Shown: positions 33,952 through 43,557, numbered from the stretch's first letter. The stretch: 64,000 nt of DNA from Sphaerisporangium siamense (GCF_014205275.1 NZ_JACHND010000001.1:6014001-6078000); one strand, 5' to 3'. Made by a program: numbers and translations. The notes: generated by a model not told the origin, from the sequence alone.

Positions 33952-34866
33952 ATGGAACTCGGTGTAGCGCTCCCGACCTCGGGGCCACTCGCGTCACCCG
34001 ACGACATCGCCCGTTTCGCCCGTCACGCCGAGGATCTCGGCTACGACTCCTTGTGGACCTACGAGCGGCTGCTGCGGCCACTGGCCGCGATCACGCCGCC
34101 GGGCGGCGGCGAGGCGGCCACGCTCCCGGACATCTACCGGGTCACCTACGAGCCGCTGGAGACGCTGAGCTACGTCGCCGCGATCACCGAGCGGATCAAG
34201 CTCGGCACCAGCGTGATCGACGCGCTGTTCCACGCGCCGGTCGTGCTGGCGCGCCGGTTCGCCACGCTGGACCGGTTCAGCGGCGGGCGCGTGATCGCCG
34301 GGCTCGGCCAGGGGTGGGTCCCGCAGGAGTTCGAGACGGCCAACGTGCCGGTGAAGCGCATGGGCGCGGGCATGGACGAGGCCGTGGCCGCCATACGGGC
34401 GTGCTGGGGGCCCGACCCGGTGGAGTACCGGGGCCGCTTCTACACGATCGCGCCCTCGGAGGTGAACCCCAAGCCGGTGCAGGCGCGCATCCCGATCCTG
34501 CTGGGCTCGGTGACGCCCAAGGGCATCGAGCGCGCGGGACGCATCGCCGACGGGCTCAACCCGCTCGCGTTCTCGCCGGAGTCGCTGCGGGAGGCGGCGG
34601 CGTCGTTCCGGCGCGCCGCGCGGGAGGCGGGCCGCGAGGAGTCCGGGCTCACGGTGGTGGCCCGGGCGAACGTGCCGATCACCCGCGAGCCGATCACCGG
34701 GGACGCGCGGCCGTTCCTGGCCGGGTCGCCGTCCCAGATCGCCGAGGACGTCAAGCGGCTGGAGGGGGCGGGCGTGGACCACGTCCTGTTCGCCAACATG
34801 GCCTCCACCACCATCGAGGAGGAGCTGACCCTCCTGGAGGAGCTGAAGGCGGCGGTCGCCCTCTGA
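33952..34866 (+). CDS. LLM-class (probably F420-dependent) oxidoreductase
   Basis: 304 aa from the ATG at 33952, six bases after GAGG; an ATG two codons upstream is possible. The luciferase-like TIM barrel starts MELGVALPTSGPLASPDDIA and contains LGTSVIDALFHAPVVLARRF, FSGGRVIAGLGQGWVPQEFE and IPILLGSVTPKGIERAGRIA. The form is typical of F420-dependent actinobacterial enzymes. It is inserted between mtnB and mtnD, but its role in salvage is unknown. A terminator follows. Confidence 0.85.
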   Translation: MELGVALPTSGPLASPDDIARFARHAEDLGYDSLWTYERLLRPLAAITPPGGGEAATLPDIYRVTYEPLETLSYVAAITERIKLGTSVIDALFHAPVVLARRFATLDRFSGGRVIAGLGQGWVPQEFETANVPVKRMGAGMDEAVAAIRACWGPDPVEYRGRFYTIAPSEVNPKPVQARIPILLGSVTPKGIERAGRIADGLNPLAFSPESLREAAASFRRAAREAGREESGLTVVARANVPITREPITGDARPFLAGSPSQIAEDVKRLEGAGVDHVLFANMASTTIEEELTLLEELKAAVAL

Positions 34867-34875
34867 GCCCGCGAC

Positions 34876-34901
34876 CGGGGTCTCCTTCCGGGGAGACCCC
34901 G
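34876..34901 (+). terminator. Rho-independent-like terminator after the LLM gene
   Basis: CGGGGTCTCC and GGAGACCCCG form a perfect 10-bp stem with loop TTCCGG, followed by TTTCC. Confidence 0.75.
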
Positions 34902-34959
34902 TTTCCCCGCCGGTAGTGGGGGGTTTGTGGTTTCGGGACGGGCGGCGGACAATCGGAGC

Positions 34960-35553
34960 ATGACCCACCTGACCGTCTACACCGACGGGGAGACGCCGCG
35001 GAGGCTGCTGGAGACCGAGGACGCCGGCGTCATCACCGCCACGCTCAAGGAGATCGACGTCCGCCTGCGCCGGTGGGAGGTCGTCGGGGCCCTCACCTCC
35101 GGAGGCACGCGGGAGGAGGTGCTCGCCGCCTACCGGCAGGAGGTGGCGCGCGTGGTCGCGGAGGAGGGCTACGCCTTCGTGGACGTGGCCCGGCTCCACC
35201 CCTCCGACGACCCCGGCTGGCCGGAACCGGCCCGCGCGGCGCGCGAGAAGTTCCTGGCCGAGCACACCCACGACGACGACGAGGTGCGCTTCTTCGCCGG
35301 CGGCACCGGCGTCTTCTACCTTCACGTGGGCGGCAGGGTGCACGCCGTGCTCTGCGAGGCGGGCGACCTGCTGAGCGTCCCCAAGAACACCACGCACTGG
35401 TTCGACATGGGCGCCCGGCCCGATTTCACCGCGATCCGGTTCTTCCACGACGACGACGGCTGGGTGGGGAACTTCACCGGCGACCCGGTGTCCACGCGCG
35501 TCCCCGGCCACGACGCCATCGTGGCCCGCCGGGCCGCCGGGAAGGCCCGCTAG
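34960..35553 (+). CDS. mtnD: Acireductone dioxygenase
   Basis: 197 aa from the ATG at 34960; a GTG at 34927 would add 11 residues. The cupin motif EHTHDDDEVRFFAGGTGVFY supplies H102, H104 and E108, and PKNTTHWFDMG supplies H146, the four metal ligands of ARD. With iron it makes the keto acid precursor of methionine; with nickel an off-pathway product. It completes the salvage set after mtnA, mtnC and mtnB although a terminator and the LLM gene separate it from them. Confidence 0.95.
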   Translation: MTHLTVYTDGETPRRLLETEDAGVITATLKEIDVRLRRWEVVGALTSGGTREEVLAAYRQEVARVVAEEGYAFVDVARLHPSDDPGWPEPARAAREKFLAEHTHDDDEVRFFAGGTGVFYLHVGGRVHAVLCEAGDLLSVPKNTTHWFDMGARPDFTAIRFFHDDDGWVGNFTGDPVSTRVPGHDAIVARRAAGKAR

Positions 35554-35665
35554 CCTCCCGGCCCTTCGCTGTCCGAGGATGCGCGCGGCGCCGAACCCGG
35601 CGGCCGGCGTCGCGCCCGCGGCGAACCGGCCCGGCCGAAGGCCGCGAGCCGGGGTCGGCGGCCCC

Positions 35666-36445
35666 TCAGGCGGAGGGGACGTCCATGAGCAGCACCGGGG
35701 TGGTGGTCGGCCGCGGCGACCCGCCCGTGGGCTCGACGGTGACGCCGACCTGGGTGGCGTCGCCGGGAGCGCCGAGCACGATCGGCACCGTGCGCCCCGC
35801 GGCGTCGGGGACGGTCGTCGCGTCGGGCAGCGCGCCGGCCGGGCCGATCCTCCAGAGCTGGTAGGTGCGGCCGCCGGGCAGCGCGGGGAGGCCGTCGCAC
35901 AGGAAGACCATCGCCTGCCGCGCGTGCGAGACGACGATCTTGGCGGTGGTCTCCCCGCCGCCGCGGCTCCTGGCCGTCCGGGCGTCGGGGGCGGCCAGCA
36001 CGTCGGCGACCCTCTGCGCGTCTTCCCGCTGGCGGCCGAGCTCGGCCGCCAGCGCCCGCTCCTCCTGGCGCGCGCGGTCCAGGTCGCCCTGGGCCCGGAC
36101 GGCGAGTACGCCGAGGGACGCGGCCACGGCCACGGCGGCGGCGGCCAGCGCGGTCGCGGCGTGCGGCCACCGCCCGCGCCGCGCCGCCGTGCGGGACGGC
36201 CGCGGGGCGACGGCCGGAGGGAGCTGGCGCACCACGCCGATCTCGGACATCACCCGGGCCCGCAGCGCGGCGGGGGGCGGGGCGGCGACCGCCGCGCCGA
36301 GGCGGGCGGTGGTCTCGCGAAGCTCGCGCTCCTCCTCGGCGCACTCCTCGCAGGCGCGCAGGTGCGCCTCGAAGGCGGCCCGCTCCTCCTCGCCGAGGGC
36401 GTGCATGGCGTACGCGCCGGCCAGCGTGTGCGGTTCGCGGCTCAT
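35666..36445 (-). CDS. rskA: RskA-type anti-sigma factor
   Basis: 259 aa. The N-terminal zinc-binding anti-sigma domain reads HALGEEERAAFEAHLRACEECAEE with the HxxxCxxC signature. A single transmembrane helix follows at about residues 97-115 (ATALAAAAVAVAASLGVLAV), then an extracytoplasmic RskA domain with TYQLWRIGPAGALPDA. It should hold the sigma factor at the membrane until regulated proteolysis. The start overlaps the sigma gene stop (ATGA). Confidence 0.9.
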   Translation of the reverse strand: MSREPHTLAGAYAMHALGEEERAAFEAHLRACEECAEEERELRETTARLGAAVAAPPPAALRARVMSEIGVVRQLPPAVAPRPSRTAARRGRWPHAATALAAAAVAVAASLGVLAVRAQGDLDRARQEERALAAELGRQREDAQRVADVLAAPDARTARSRGGGETTAKIVVSHARQAMVFLCDGLPALPGGRTYQLWRIGPAGALPDATTVPDAAGRTVPIVLGAPGDATQVGVTVEPTGGSPRPTTTPVLLMDVPSA

Positions 36446-37032
36446 TGCCCCACCCCCAGGCAGTCGCGCATGCGGATCAGGCCGTCGCGCATGCGGGTCT
36501 TCACCGTGGCCAGCGGCACCTTCAGCAGCTCGGCGACCTCACGGTAGGAGTACCCGCCGTAATAAGCGTAGGTGACCGATTCGCGCTGGAGCTGGGTGAG
36601 CATGTTCAGGCAGCGGCGCAGCCGCTCCCATTCGAGGGTGGTCTCCACCGACTCCACCACCGCGTCGTAGGGGCGCCGCACCTCCAGCCGCGCCGCGCGG
36701 GTCTCCCGGTCGGTGGCCGCCTGCGCGGTGCGGACCCGGTCCACGGCGCGGTGGTGGGCGATGGTCATGACCCACGACATCCCCGAGCCGCGCGACGCCT
36801 CGAAGCGGGCCGCGGCGCGCCACACTTCGACCAGGACCTCCTGGGCGACCTCCTCGGCCTGCGCCGGGTCGCGCAGCACGCGCAGGACCAGCCCGTACAC
36901 GGCGGGGGCCACCCTGTCGTAGACCTGCTCGAAGGCCGGGCGGTCGCCCCGGGCGACCCGGGCGAGCAGTTGCTCCAGCCCCGGCCCGTCGTGCCGGCCG
37001 TCATCGAGTGGCAGGGCCCTTCTCGGCCTCAT
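36442..37032 (-). CDS. sigK: ECF sigma factor, SigK-like
   Basis: 196 aa from the ATG at 37030-37032 five bases after GGGAG; the frame is open far upstream but lacks other signals. Region 2 has RDPAQAEEVAQEVLVEVWRA and SWVMTIAHHRAVDRVR; region 4 has LTQLQRESVTYAYYGGYSYR and EVAELLKVPLATVKTRMRDG. This matches the SigK (ECF19) group, which is paired with RskA as here. Confidence 0.9.
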   Translation of the reverse strand: MRPRRALPLDDGRHDGPGLEQLLARVARGDRPAFEQVYDRVAPAVYGLVLRVLRDPAQAEEVAQEVLVEVWRAAARFEASRGSGMSWVMTIAHHRAVDRVRTAQAATDRETRAARLEVRRPYDAVVESVETTLEWERLRRCLNMLTQLQRESVTYAYYGGYSYREVAELLKVPLATVKTRMRDGLIRMRDCLGVGQ

Positions 37033-37341
37033 GCGCTCTCCCAACCGTCGGATCGTACGCGTGCGGACGCGCGTGACGTGTGCGGTGCGGACATGGCTGT
37101 TTCGCGCCATGGCGGGCTCCGGATGGCCCGCGGGCCGGGCGATTTTCCGCGCCCCCGCGATGAGGGCCCCGCATTTAGCACTCATCCGGTAGGAATTGCA
37201 TAATTCATGGCGCGGAGTTATGGTCGGATCCGGGTCACGTGATCGGCGGCGAACCCCCGGCCCCGCCCGGCGACCCGTGGAACCCAAGGGACGCAGGAAC
37301 CGAGGAACCCGAGGAACCAGCACTCTGAGGAAGGCCCCCGC
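37033..37341. other. Divergent promoter region between sigK and the LLM trio
   Basis: An AT-rich patch at 37175-37225 contains the inverted repeat GAATTGCATAATTC (37193-37206). It may be the promoter/operator of the rightward LLM genes. The flanks are ordinary GC-rich sequence with no gene. Confidence 0.45.
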
Positions 37342-38541
37342 ATGCCGCCCGTTCCCCTCCACCTCAGCGTGGCTCTCGAAGGCGCCGGATGGCATCCGGC
37401 GGCGTGGCGCCACCACGACGCCCGCCCCCGCGAGCTGTTCTCCGCCGGCTACTGGACCGCCCTCGCCGCCGAGGCCGAGCGCGGCCTGCTGGACTTCGTG
37501 ACGATCGAGGACTCCCTGGGACTGCAGTCCTCCCGCCACGAGGAGGCCGACGGCCGCACCGACCAGGTGCGCGGCAGGCTGGACGCCGTGCTGCTCGCCG
37601 CGCGGCTCGCCCCGGCCACCTCGCGGATCGGGCTGGTGCCCACCGCGACCGTCACCCACACCGAGCCGTTCCACGTCGCGATCGGCATCGCCACCGTCGA
37701 CCACGTCAGCCACGGCCGGGCCGGGTGGCGCGCCCAGATCTCGCCGCGGCACGCCGAGGCCGGCCACTTCGGGCGCAGGACGTTCCCGGTGCTCACGGCG
37801 GACGGCTACGACGACCCCGCGCTCGCCGGGCACGTCGCCGGCCTGTTCGCCGAGGCCGAGGACGCCGTGGAGGTCGCCCGCCGCCTGTGGGACAGCTGGG
37901 AGGACGACGCGGTGATCCGCGACGTCCCCACCGGCCGCTACGTCGACCGCGACAAGCTCCACTCCATCGACTTCCAGGGCCGCTGGTTCGGCGTCAGGGG
38001 ACCGTCGATCACGCCCAGGCCGCCGCAGGGCCGGCCGATCGTCGCGGCGCTCGCCCACGGCCCCGTCCCCTACGGGTTCGCCGCCCGCGCCGCCGACGTC
38101 GTCTTCGTCACCCCGCGCGACAAGGACGACGCCCGGTCCATCGTCGCCCAGGTCCGGGCCGCCGAGGGCGGCAGGGCCGAGGGCCCGCTGCGGATCTTCG
38201 CCGACCTGGAGGTCCACCTGGAGACCGGCGCGACGGCGGCGGCCGGCCGCAAGGCGCGGCTGGACGAGCTGGACGGCGCCGAGCACGTCCCGGACGTGAC
38301 CGTCTTCACCGGCACCCCCGAGGGCCTGGCCGGCCTGCTGCTCGACTGGCGCGAGGCGGGCCTGGACGGCTTCCGGCTGCGCCCGGGCGTGCTGCCGTCC
38401 GACCTGGCCGCCGTCACCCGCGGCGTGGTGCCCGCGCTCCAGGCGGCGGGCGCGTTCCGCGGCGCGTACGAGGCGGCGACGCTGCGGGAGCTGCTCGGGC
38501 TCCCGCACCCGGCCAACCGCTACGCCGCGGCGCGGGGGTGA
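37342..38541 (+). CDS. NtaA/SnaA/DszA-type FMN-dependent monooxygenase (LLM class)
   Basis: 399 aa. Begins LHLSVALEGAGWHPAAWR and carries family blocks LDFVTIEDSLGLQ, IGLVPTATVTHTEPFHVAIG, TVDHVSHGRAGWRAQISPRH and FGVRGPSITPRPPQGRPIVA, typical of the NtaA/SnaA/DszA branch, which oxidises substrates with FMNH2 supplied by a reductase. No reductase gene is adjacent. First of three LLM genes on the same strand. Confidence 0.85.
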   Translation: MPPVPLHLSVALEGAGWHPAAWRHHDARPRELFSAGYWTALAAEAERGLLDFVTIEDSLGLQSSRHEEADGRTDQVRGRLDAVLLAARLAPATSRIGLVPTATVTHTEPFHVAIGIATVDHVSHGRAGWRAQISPRHAEAGHFGRRTFPVLTADGYDDPALAGHVAGLFAEAEDAVEVARRLWDSWEDDAVIRDVPTGRYVDRDKLHSIDFQGRWFGVRGPSITPRPPQGRPIVAALAHGPVPYGFAARAADVVFVTPRDKDDARSIVAQVRAAEGGRAEGPLRIFADLEVHLETGATAAAGRKARLDELDGAEHVPDVTVFTGTPEGLAGLLLDWREAGLDGFRLRPGVLPSDLAAVTRGVVPALQAAGAFRGAYEAATLRELLGLPHPANRYAAARG

Positions 38542-38611
38542 CCCGCCCGCGGGCCGCCGCGCGGCGGGACGGTCCGAGACCCGACCATCCGAGCACGCGA
38601 CGGGAGCCCGC

Positions 38612-39670
38612 ATGAGATTCATCGCCATCACGCTGATCGTCCACGGGCCCCACCCCCTCACCGGCGAGGTCAAGACGACCACCGCGCGGCTGCGCGAGGT
38701 GGTGGACAACGCCGTCCTGGCCGAGGAGCTGGGCTTCGACGGCTTCGGGGTGGGCGAGCGGCACGAGCGTCCGTTCATCTCCTCCTCCCCGCCGGTGGTG
38801 CTGTCGCACATCGCGGCCAAGACCTCCAGGATCCGGCTGTTCACCGCGGTGACGACGCTGAGCCTGCTGGACCCGGTCCGGGCCTTCGAGGACTACTCCA
38901 CGCTGGACCACCTGTCGGGCGGGCGCCTTGAGCTGATCATCGGCAAGGGGAACGGCGCGGCGCAGGCCAAGCTGTTCCACGTCACCGCCGAGGACCAGTG
39001 GGAGCGCAACCGCGAGGGGTATGAGCTGTTCCGGCGGCTGTGGCGCGAGGACTCGGTGACCTGGACGGGCCGGTTCCGCCCCGGGCTGCGCGAGGCCGAG
39101 GCGCTGCCGCGCCCGCTGCAGCGGCCGATCCGCGTGTGGCACGGCAGCGCGACGAGCAAGGACTCGGTGGAGCTCGCCGCCAAGTGGGGCGACCCGCTGT
39201 TCTCGGCCAACGTGACCAACCCCGTCGAGCCCTACGCCGAGCTGATCGACCACTACCGCGAGCGCTGGGCGTTCCACGGCCACGACCCGGCGGACGCGGT
39301 GGTGGGCGCGGGGTCGGCGGGCTACTACGCGGCCAGGACCTCCCAGGAGGCCGTCGAGACCTACCGGCCGATCTACGAGGCGCGGCTGGCGCTGTTCAGG
39401 AAGGCCGGGCTCGACCCGGTGTTCCCGACGCTGGAGGACGCCATCGAGCGCGGCTCGATCCTGGTGGGCAGCCCGCGGCAGATCGTCGACAAGGTGCACC
39501 GCTACCACGAGCGGTTCGGCCACGAGGTCATGCACATCGCCGCCGACGCCGACGGCCTCACCGACAAACAGCACAGGGCCGCGCTGGAGCTGTTCCAGAG
39601 CGAGATCGCCCCGGTGCTGCGCAGGGACATCCCCAGCAGGCCCTTCCCGGGACCGGCCGTCACGGCCTGA
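38612..39670 (+). CDS. LLM-class flavin-dependent oxidoreductase (second of three)
   Basis: 352 aa. Barrel motifs include LAEELGFDGFGVGERHERPF, LDHLSGGRLELIIGKGNGAA and RPLQRPIRVWHGSATSKDSV, with the C-terminal GSPRQIVDKVHRYHERFGHE. Starts 70 bp after the first gene and shares its strand. Substrate unknown; the organisation suggests consecutive steps on a common compound. Confidence 0.85.
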   Translation: MRFIAITLIVHGPHPLTGEVKTTTARLREVVDNAVLAEELGFDGFGVGERHERPFISSSPPVVLSHIAAKTSRIRLFTAVTTLSLLDPVRAFEDYSTLDHLSGGRLELIIGKGNGAAQAKLFHVTAEDQWERNREGYELFRRLWREDSVTWTGRFRPGLREAEALPRPLQRPIRVWHGSATSKDSVELAAKWGDPLFSANVTNPVEPYAELIDHYRERWAFHGHDPADAVVGAGSAGYYAARTSQEAVETYRPIYEARLALFRKAGLDPVFPTLEDAIERGSILVGSPRQIVDKVHRYHERFGHEVMHIAADADGLTDKQHRAALELFQSEIAPVLRRDIPSRPFPGPAVTA

Positions 39671-39694
39671 CCGGTCCCCCGTCGAAAGGCAGAG

Positions 39695-40903
39695 ATGGCC
39701 ACCACGACGAACGCGGGCGGCGCCCCGCGGCCCCCTGTCCCTCTGTCGGTCCTCGACCTGGCGCCGGTCCGGTCCGGCGGCACCGTGGGCGACGCGCTGC
39801 GCGAGACCATCGACCTGGGGCGCCGGGCCGAGGAGTTCGGGTACCACCGGTACTGGCTGGCCGAGCACCACTTCGCCGCCGGGGTGGCGAGCTCGGCGCC
39901 GGCCGTGCTGATCGCCCTGGTGGCGGCGGCGACCGGCCGCATCCGGGTGGGCTCGGGCGCGGTGCAGCTCGGCCACCAGACCCCGGCCACGGTGGTGGAG
40001 CAGTTCGGCACGATCGACGCGCTGCACCCCGGCAGGATCGACCTCGGGCTCGGCCGGTCGGGGCAGAAGCACGCCGAGGTGCTTACCTCCGGCGCCGCGC
40101 CCCCGGCCGCGCCGCCCGTGCCGCCCGCGCCGGAGCCGCCGCGCGGGTCCGTCCCCGACGGCAAGGGCGGCCACCTCGTGGACGGCCTGCTGATCCCGCC
40201 GTCGTACTCGTTCGCCGCGCTGGCCCGGCTGCCCCGGTTCCGGCTGTACGCCTCGCTGCTGCGGCAGCCGGGGGCCGAGACGCCGGACTTCGCCGCGCAG
40301 GTGGACGAGATCCTCGCCCTGCTGGACGGCACCTACGTGTCGGCCGACGGCATCGACGCGCACGCCGTCCCCGGCGAGGGTGCCGAGCTGGCGGTGTGGG
40401 TGCTCGGCAGCAGCGGCGGCCAGAGCGCGCGGGTCGCGGGCGAGCGCGGGCTGCCGTTCGCGGCGAACTACCACGTCAGCCCGTCCAGCGTTCTGGAGGC
40501 GGTGGACGCCTACCGCGCGGCGTTCAAGCCCTCGGCGACGCTCGCCGCGCCGTACGTGCTGGTGTCGGCGGACGTGCTGGTGGCCCCCGACGACGGGACG
40601 GCCCGCGAGGTGGGCGCGCCGTTCGGCCACTGGGTGCGGTCGATCCGCTCGGGCCGGGGCGCGATGCCGTACCCCTCGCCCGAGGAGGCCGCGGCGGACC
40701 CGCTGAGCGAAGAGGACCGCCTGCTGGTGGCCGACCGGCTGGACACGCGGTTCGCCGGGTCGCCGGAGACGGTGGTGGAACGGCTGCGGGTCCTCAGGGA
40801 CGTCACCGGGGCCGACGAGTTGCTCGTCACGACCATCGCCTACGACCACGCCGACCGGGTGCGCTCCTTGCGGCTGCTCGCCGAGGCGTGGGGCCTGGGT
40901 TAG
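39695..40903 (+). CDS. LLM-class flavin-dependent oxidoreductase (third of three)
   Basis: 402 aa, 24 bp after the second gene, with GAAAGGCAGAG upstream. Motifs [40 protein letters not shown] and [17 protein letters not shown] mark the alkanal-monooxygenase-like branch (MsnO8/YhbW type). A Pro-rich insertion follows ([14 protein letters not shown]). The group often acts on sulfur or small aldehyde compounds but the substrate is unknown. Confidence 0.85.
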   Translation: MATTTNAGGAPRPPVPLSVLDLAPVRSGGTVGDALRETIDLGRRAEEFGYHRYWLAEHHFAAGVASSAPAVLIALVAAATGRIRVGSGAVQLGHQTPATVVEQFGTIDALHPGRIDLGLGRSGQKHAEVLTSGAAPPAAPPVPPAPEPPRGSVPDGKGGHLVDGLLIPPSYSFAALARLPRFRLYASLLRQPGAETPDFAAQVDEILALLDGTYVSADGIDAHAVPGEGAELAVWVLGSSGGQSARVAGERGLPFAANYHVSPSSVLEAVDAYRAAFKPSATLAAPYVLVSADVLVAPDDGTAREVGAPFGHWVRSIRSGRGAMPYPSPEEAAADPLSEEDRLLVADRLDTRFAGSPETVVERLRVLRDVTGADELLVTTIAYDHADRVRSLRLLAEAWGLG

Positions 40904-41022
40904 CGCGGCCGGGAACCGCGCCCGGGGGCTCGTTCGTCCCACGGGAGAGCAGGTGCGCGGCCTGGGGCGGCGATGGCAGGATGACTCCCCAGTCACCCCG
41001 CGAAAGCGGAGGAAGGGGGAGG

Positions 41023-41691
41023 ATGTCCAGCAATCCCGGTGAGGCGCGCGAGCTCGCGGCACGCTACCAGGAACGCGGCGACCCGCTCGGCTGGTTCGAG
41101 CCGCTGTACGCCTCGGCCGAACGCGGCGAAGGCGTGGTCCCCTGGGCGCACCGCGTGCCGAACTCCCTGCTCGTGGGCTGGGCCGAGGCCACGGGCGCGA
41201 GCGGCGAGGGCCGTACGGCGCTGGTCCCCGGCTGCGGGCTCGGCGACGACGCCGAGTACCTGGCGGGGCTCGGCTTCACGGTGACCGCCTTCGACATCGC
41301 CCCGACGGCCGTCGCGGCCGCCCGCCGCCGCTTCCCCGGCGGCTCCGTGCGCTACGCCACCGCCGACCTGCTGGACCCGCCCGCCGCGTGGCGGGGCGCC
41401 TTCGACCTGGTGGCCGAGGCGTACACGCTGCAGGTGCTGCGCGGGCCGCTGCGCGAGCACGCCGTGGCGTCCCTGGCCGGCCTGGTCGCGCCGGGCGGCA
41501 CCCTGCTGGTCGTGGCCCGCGCCCGTGAGGAGCACGACCCGCCCGGCCACATGCCCTGGCCGCTCACCCGCGCCGAGGTCGGCTCCTTCGAGGCGCACGC
41601 GCTGACGGCGGTGCGCGTGGACCTGGTGCCCGGGGCGCCCGGCGGCGACCCTCCGGTGCGGTACTGGCGCGCGGAGTTCCGCGCGGCGTGA
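41023..41691 (+). CDS. SAM-dependent class I methyltransferase (TPMT-like)
   Basis: 222 aa from the ATG at 41023 with GGGGGAGG just upstream. The early WFEPLYASAERGEGVVPWA and ALVPGCGLGDDAEYLAGLGF (motif I), then VTAFDIAPTAVAAARRRF and ATADLLDPP resemble thiopurine-methyltransferase-like/halide or thiol methyltransferases. The end, PVRYWRAEFRA, is also typical of that group. The methyl acceptor is unknown; a small thiol or halide is possible. Confidence 0.8.
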   Translation: MSSNPGEARELAARYQERGDPLGWFEPLYASAERGEGVVPWAHRVPNSLLVGWAEATGASGEGRTALVPGCGLGDDAEYLAGLGFTVTAFDIAPTAVAAARRRFPGGSVRYATADLLDPPAAWRGAFDLVAEAYTLQVLRGPLREHAVASLAGLVAPGGTLLVVARAREEHDPPGHMPWPLTRAEVGSFEAHALTAVRVDLVPGAPGGDPPVRYWRAEFRAA

Positions 41692-41761
41692 CCGGCACGC
41701 CCACGACGGGGACCCGCGCACGCCGTCCCGTCCCCCAGCACCGACGACCGAGGAGCGGCAC

Positions 41762-42277
41762 GTGACGAAGCGTCCCCTGGTACTTCTGGACGTGGACGGG
41801 GTGCTCAACCCGGCCAGGCGCCACTCCCTGCGGCTGCGCCGCCACGAGTGCGTGCTGGACGGCCGCTCCTACCGGATCCTGCTCGACGCCCGGCACGGCG
41901 CCAAGCTGGCGGCGCTGGCCCGCGACACCGGCGCCGAGCTGGCCTGGGCCACCACCTGGGAGGAGCACGCCAACGCCGAGATCGCCCCGCGCCTGCGCCT
42001 GCCCGCGCTGCCGGTCATCGCGGTGAACGGCGACCCGGGCACGCGCGCGGGCGAGCACTTCAAGACCCGGCACGTCGCCGAGTACGTCGCCAGGCGGCCG
42101 TTCGTCTGGTTCGACGACAGCCTCGGCGTCCCCGACTGGCAGTACCTGAAGGACCACCCCGGCGTGGGCGAGTTCCTGCTGGTCGACGTGGATCCCCGCA
42201 CGGGGCTGACCGACGCGCACCTGGAGCGCGCCCGCGCCTGGCTGTCGGGCCGGGACGCCGAGGCCGTTGATCGTTAA
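41762..42277 (+). CDS. HAD-like domain protein (secondary structure HAD family)
   Basis: 171 aa, GTG start. Motif I LVLLDVDGVLNPARR, a mid segment AWATTWEEHANAEIAP and the third motif VWFDDSLGVPDWQYLKDH with the Asp pair are present. Such short HAD proteins are common in actinomycetes and are of unknown substrate. 70 bp separate it from the methyltransferase. Confidence 0.8.
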   Translation: MTKRPLVLLDVDGVLNPARRHSLRLRRHECVLDGRSYRILLDARHGAKLAALARDTGAELAWATTWEEHANAEIAPRLRLPALPVIAVNGDPGTRAGEHFKTRHVAEYVARRPFVWFDDSLGVPDWQYLKDHPGVGEFLLVDVDPRTGLTDAHLERARAWLSGRDAEAVDR

Positions 42278-42351
42278 CCGTCCCGCCACCCCCGGTACAG
42301 GTGCGGCCGTTAGCGTGCCCCGCGGATCACGAGAGTGGGGTGTGCCCGGAC

Positions 42352-43443
42352 ATGAAGAAGTCGACGCTGGCGGTGCTCGCGGCCGGGGCGATGGTGGCCA
42401 TCGCGTTTCCGCGGACCGCGACCGCCGGAGACCGTGACCACCACGGCGGCGAGCCCATCGTCATCGGCCACCGCGGTGCCAGTGCCATCCGGCCTGAGCA
42501 CACGCTGTTGTCGTACGAGGCCGCGATCAAGCTGGGAGCCGACTACATCGAGCCTGACCTGGTGTCCACCAAGGACCACGTGCTGGTCGCCCGGCACGAG
42601 AACGAGATCGGCGGCACCACCGACGTCGAGAACCACCCCGAGTTCGCCGCGCGCAGGGCGACCAAGACCATCGACGGCGTGGCGGTGACCGGCTGGTTCA
42701 CCGAGGACTTCACGCTGGCGGAGCTGCGCACGCTGCGCGCCGAGGAGCGCGTCCCCGACCTGCGCCCGGACAACACCGCGTTCAACGGGCTGGCGCTGAT
42801 CCCGACCTTCGACGAGGTGCTCGACCTCGCGCGCGGGAACGGCGTGGGCGTCTACCCCGAGACCAAGCACCCGAGCCACTTCGACGCGATCGGGCTGTCG
42901 CTGGAGGAGCCGCTGCTGGCGACGCTGAAGCGCCACGGCCTCGACGGCTCGCGCGCGCCGGTGTTCATCCAGTCGTTCGAGACCGGGAACCTCAAGGCGC
43001 TGCGCCGGCTGACCCGCCTGCCGCTGATCCAGCTCGTCAACGGCAGCGGCGCCCCCTACGACTGGGTGGCGGCCGGCGACAGGCGCACCTACGCCGACAT
43101 GGTGACCCCGGAGGGGCTGCGCGAGGTGGCCGGGTACGCCGACGGCGTGGGGGTGGCCACCACGCGGATCGTCCCGGCGGGCCCCGACGGCAGGCTGCTG
43201 CGGCCGACCACGCTGATCAAGGACGCGCACCGCCGTGGCCTGAAGGTGCACACCTGGACGATCCGCCCGGAGAACTCGCAGCTCCCGGTGGACTACCGGC
43301 TCGGCGACTCGGCGAGCCCGGCGTTCCCGCGCGCCACCGGCGACGTCACCGGCTGGCTGGAGCGGTTGTACGGCCTGGGCGTGGACGGGGTGTTCTCCGA
43401 CGACCCGGGCGTCGCGGTGGCCACGCGGGCCCGCCTGTTCTAG
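42352..43443 (+). CDS. Secreted glycerophosphodiester phosphodiesterase
   Basis: 363 aa from the ATG at 42352, placing a signal peptide at the start (MKKSTLAVLAAGAMVAIAF, cleavage after ATA). The GDPD barrel has IVIGHRGASAIRPEHTLLSY, ADYIEPDLVSTKDHVLVARH, VGVYPETKHPSHF and VDGVFSDDPGVAVATRARLF. It hydrolyses glycerophosphodiesters to glycerol-3-phosphate and alcohols outside the cell. A strong hairpin follows. Confidence 0.9.
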   Translation: MKKSTLAVLAAGAMVAIAFPRTATAGDRDHHGGEPIVIGHRGASAIRPEHTLLSYEAAIKLGADYIEPDLVSTKDHVLVARHENEIGGTTDVENHPEFAARRATKTIDGVAVTGWFTEDFTLAELRTLRAEERVPDLRPDNTAFNGLALIPTFDEVLDLARGNGVGVYPETKHPSHFDAIGLSLEEPLLATLKRHGLDGSRAPVFIQSFETGNLKALRRLTRLPLIQLVNGSGAPYDWVAAGDRRTYADMVTPEGLREVAGYADGVGVATTRIVPAGPDGRLLRPTTLIKDAHRRGLKVHTWTIRPENSQLPVDYRLGDSASPAFPRATGDVTGWLERLYGLGVDGVFSDDPGVAVATRARLF

Positions 43444-43460
43444 GCGGGCCGGGACAAGGG

Positions 43461-43495
43461 GCGGCCGCCGGCGGGCCCGGTCCGCCGGCGGCCGC
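43461..43495. terminator. Bidirectional hairpin after the GDPD gene
   Basis: GCGGCCGCCGGCGG and CCGCCGGCGGCCGC form a perfect 14-bp stem with a 7-nt loop, between convergent genes. Confidence 0.75.
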
Positions 43496-43557
43496 GGGGC
43501 GCCCCCGCGCGGGGACCGAAGGGAGGGTCCTCGTGCGAGGGCGCGGGAGGGGACGTC

